Source: Stomatobaculum longum (GTDB lineage: Bacteria; Bacillota; Clostridia; Lachnospirales; Lachnospiraceae). Taken from it: DNA of 7,839 nucleotides. Shown here piece after piece: positions 6,539 to 7,839 of this stretch (its first letter is position 1; each line of letters opens with the position of its first letter). Below the pieces are notes generated by a model. The model had not been told where the DNA came from, did not search any database, and worked only from the letters and a program-made list of their open reading frames with translations. The stretch lies in the NCBI GenBank assembly GCA_905370385.1, contig CAJPKN010000070.1:1-7839 (forward strand), read 5' to 3'. The translations under genes and the position numbers were made by a program.

Positions 6539-7518
6539 TTCTTCTTCTCCTGCACTCTGTCTCTCTGCTGTCCGCCGCGCTTTCCGCCTCTTGCTCTTCC
6601 TTCTCTTGCGGGCGGCGTCGCTTCGCCGTCCTTCTTCTCTTTTTCGCGCGCTTCCCGCTGCGCATCCGCGGCGCGCTTCTGTGCCGGCGGCATGCCCTTC
6701 TTCTTTCGCTCCACAATCACCGTATCCGCAACCGCGACATCCCGCAGCTCCTTCTCGCCGTTCACATAGCAGGCCACACGCAGGGTCTGCTTCAATACGC
6801 TGACCTCAACCACATCGCCGCGCACACCGTCCGAAAGCTGCACGCTGTCTCCCTTCCGCGGAAGGGTCTTGTTGAGTTCCGCATAGGTATCGGTCTCATG
6901 CTTCAGGCAGCACATGAGACGGCCGCAGGCCCCGCTGATTTTTTGCGGATTGAGCGCAAGTCCCTGCTCTTTTGCCATCTTAATCGACACCGGCATAAAC
7001 TCCGAGAGATAGGAATGGCAGCAGAGCGGACGGCCGCAATTTCCCATGCCGCCGAGCAACTTGGTCTCGTCTCTCGCGCCGACTTGGCGAAGTTCGATGC
7101 GTCTCTGGTACTGTGCGCCGAGTTCCTTCACGAGCACGCGAAAATCCACGCGCGCTTCCGCGCTGAAGAAGAACAGCACCTTGTCATCCCGAAGCGAAAA
7201 GACCGCCGAGATAATCTTCATGTTGAGCCCGAGTTCTTCCGCCTTTTTCCGGCAAAACAAAAGAGCCTCCCGTTCTTTGCTCTTATAGTCCGCGGCACGC
7301 GCCGCATCCTCCTCCGTGGCCCGCGCGAGTATGCTCTGCGGGGGATTCTCCGCCTTACATCCGCAGAGCGTGTAGTTTCCCAGAATCACCGTGCCGTATT
7401 CCACACCGCACTGCGTCTCGCAGAGCACGTGGTCACCGCGCCGAAACTGTTCTCCCGTAACACTGTAAGTTTCTATGGTTCCGACTTCGCGAAAGCGAAC
7501 GCCTATCACCTCCGTCAT
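6535..7518 (-). CDS. ricT: RicT (YaaT), PSP1-domain regulator of RNA processing
   Basis: PSP1-domain protein of the RicT/YaaT family. In B. subtilis it forms the RicA-RicF-RicT (Y-) complex that carries [4Fe-4S] clusters and directs RNase Y to specific transcripts. The 327-residue product has conserved IGVRFREVG at 5-13 and two near-identical cysteine motifs, CGRPLCC at 161-167 and CGRLMCC at 198-204, which are the family's hallmark and candidate cluster ligands. Further cysteines are at 33, 37, 52 and 54. From about residue 271 onward the tail is highly charged and probably disordered, ending in an Arg/Gly stretch (RARGGKRGGQQR, 308-319) and KKK. The ATG at 7518 is 6 bases after the holB stop, with a GGAGGGAG ribosome site in the last holB codons. 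holB-ricT adjacency is a Firmicutes hallmark. RicA and RicF are not in the window. Confidence 0.95.
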   Translation of the reverse strand: MTEVIGVRFREVGTIETYSVTGEQFRRGDHVLCETQCGVEYGTVILGNYTLCGCKAENPPQSILARATEEDAARAADYKSKEREALLFCRKKAEELGLNMKIISAVFSLRDDKVLFFFSAEARVDFRVLVKELGAQYQRRIELRQVGARDETKLLGGMGNCGRPLCCHSYLSEFMPVSIKMAKEQGLALNPQKISGACGRLMCCLKHETDTYAELNKTLPRKGDSVQLSDGVRGDVVEVSVLKQTLRVACYVNGEKELRDVAVADTVIVERKKKGMPPAQKRAADAQREAREKEKKDGEATPPAREGRARGGKRGGQQRDRVQEKKK

Positions 7519-7524
7519 TTTCGA

Positions 7525-7839
7525 TCACTCCCTCCGTATCGCAAGAAGCAGGAGTTCCGCTGAAAGTTCCTTATTCACATTGAGTCGGAACCGCTCCTCG
7601 GCTGCCTCTGTCTCTTTTAAAATCACACCTGCCTGTTCGTAACTCAGGTCCTTTGCCTCCCGAATCAGTGCTTCTTCTTCCTGCGGGAAGATGAGCGCCT
7701 CACTGCTCCCGCCGCTCTTCACACAGAGTACATCGCGGTAGTACAGACGGAGAAAGTTCAAAAAATCACGCGGCTCCGGGTAGAGCTCCGTGATTTCTGT
7801 CTGCGCCCTGTGAAATACCGTTTCGCCGCATTTCGGCAA
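7525..7839 (-). CDS. holB: DNA polymerase III delta' subunit, C-terminal part (5' end outside window)
   Basis: The last 104 residues of what is most likely HolB, the delta' clamp-loader subunit that helps load the sliding clamp during replication. The AAA+ nucleotide-binding part lies beyond the right edge. The visible piece matches the helical C-terminal collar domain in character: FLNFLRLYYRDVL near its start, an amphipathic helical middle, and the FRLNVNKELSAELLLL ending typical of delta' and related clamp-loader subunits. The frame is open through the right edge, and the TTG at 7839 is an internal leucine codon, not a start. Identity is supported mainly by the downstream ricT, since holB-yaaT is a conserved pair. 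Another gamma/tau-like clamp-loader protein is the only reasonable alternative. Confidence 0.85.
   Translation of the reverse strand: MPKCGETVFHRAQTEITELYPEPRDFLNFLRLYYRDVLCVKSGGSSEALIFPQEEEALIREAKDLSYEQAGVILKETEAAEERFRLNVNKELSAELLLLAIRRE

Noticed and set aside
6898..7563. 221-codon open frame on the plus strand opposite ricT
   Set aside because: It is the complement of conserved RicT cysteine motifs, with no family motif of its own.

Overview
This window is a single-direction block of bacterial housekeeping genes. All eight coding regions read on the minus strand, so transcription runs from the right edge to the left edge. In transcription order they are: the 3' end of holB (DNA polymerase III delta' subunit), ricT/yaaT (PSP1-domain RNA-processing cofactor), a TrmN6/YabB-type tRNA adenine-N6 methyltransferase, rsmI (16S rRNA C1402 2'-O-methyltransferase), metG (methionyl-tRNA synthetase), tatD (metal-dependent DNase), rsmA/ksgA (16S rRNA dimethyladenosine transferase), and a lipoprotein with at least four peptidoglycan-binding repeats that runs off the left edge.

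The order holB-ricT-yabB-rsmI-metG-tatD-rsmA is the classic Firmicutes arrangement near the replication origin, known from Bacillus subtilis as holB-yaaT-yabA-yabB-yazA-rsmI-abrB-metS-yabD-yabE-rnmV-ksgA. Here it is stripped down: yabA, yazA, abrB, yabE and rnmV are missing from between the conserved genes. The single-zinc MetRS with a C-terminal tRNA-binding domain, the GGAGG-type ribosome sites and the protein sequences fit a Clostridia-class Firmicute. Base composition is visibly G+C-rich, which suggests one of the higher-GC Lachnospiraceae-like lineages. I cannot name a genus from the sequence alone.

Layout: 7525-7839 holB end; 6535-7518 ricT; 5807-6538 trmN6-like; 4939-5796 rsmI; 2892-4892 metG; 2107-2892 tatD; 1256-2107 rsmA; 1-1187 lipoprotein. 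Several junctions suggest translational coupling. There is a 4-base GTGA overlap between ricT and trmN6, a TAAGGAG stop/ribosome-site overlap between trmN6 and rsmI, and two one-base TGATG junctions (metG/tatD and tatD/rsmA). The only sizeable gaps are 46 bases before metG and 68 bases before the lipoprotein gene; the second holds a short GC hairpin followed by four T that may be a weak terminator. No stretch longer than 300 bases lacks a gene. I see no tRNA, rRNA, CRISPR array, insertion sequence or riboswitch.

Functionally the block serves translation and information processing: two 16S rRNA methyltransferases, a tRNA methyltransferase and a tRNA synthetase, plus a replication clamp-loader subunit, an RNase Y specificity factor and a nuclease. 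The cell-envelope lipoprotein at the left is the only gene that does not belong to this theme and the only accessory-looking part. I found no clear sign of a new biological system. The most useful second looks are that lipoprotein and its unseen C-terminus, the missing rnmV at the tatD/rsmA junction, and the RGG-like basic tail on RicT.
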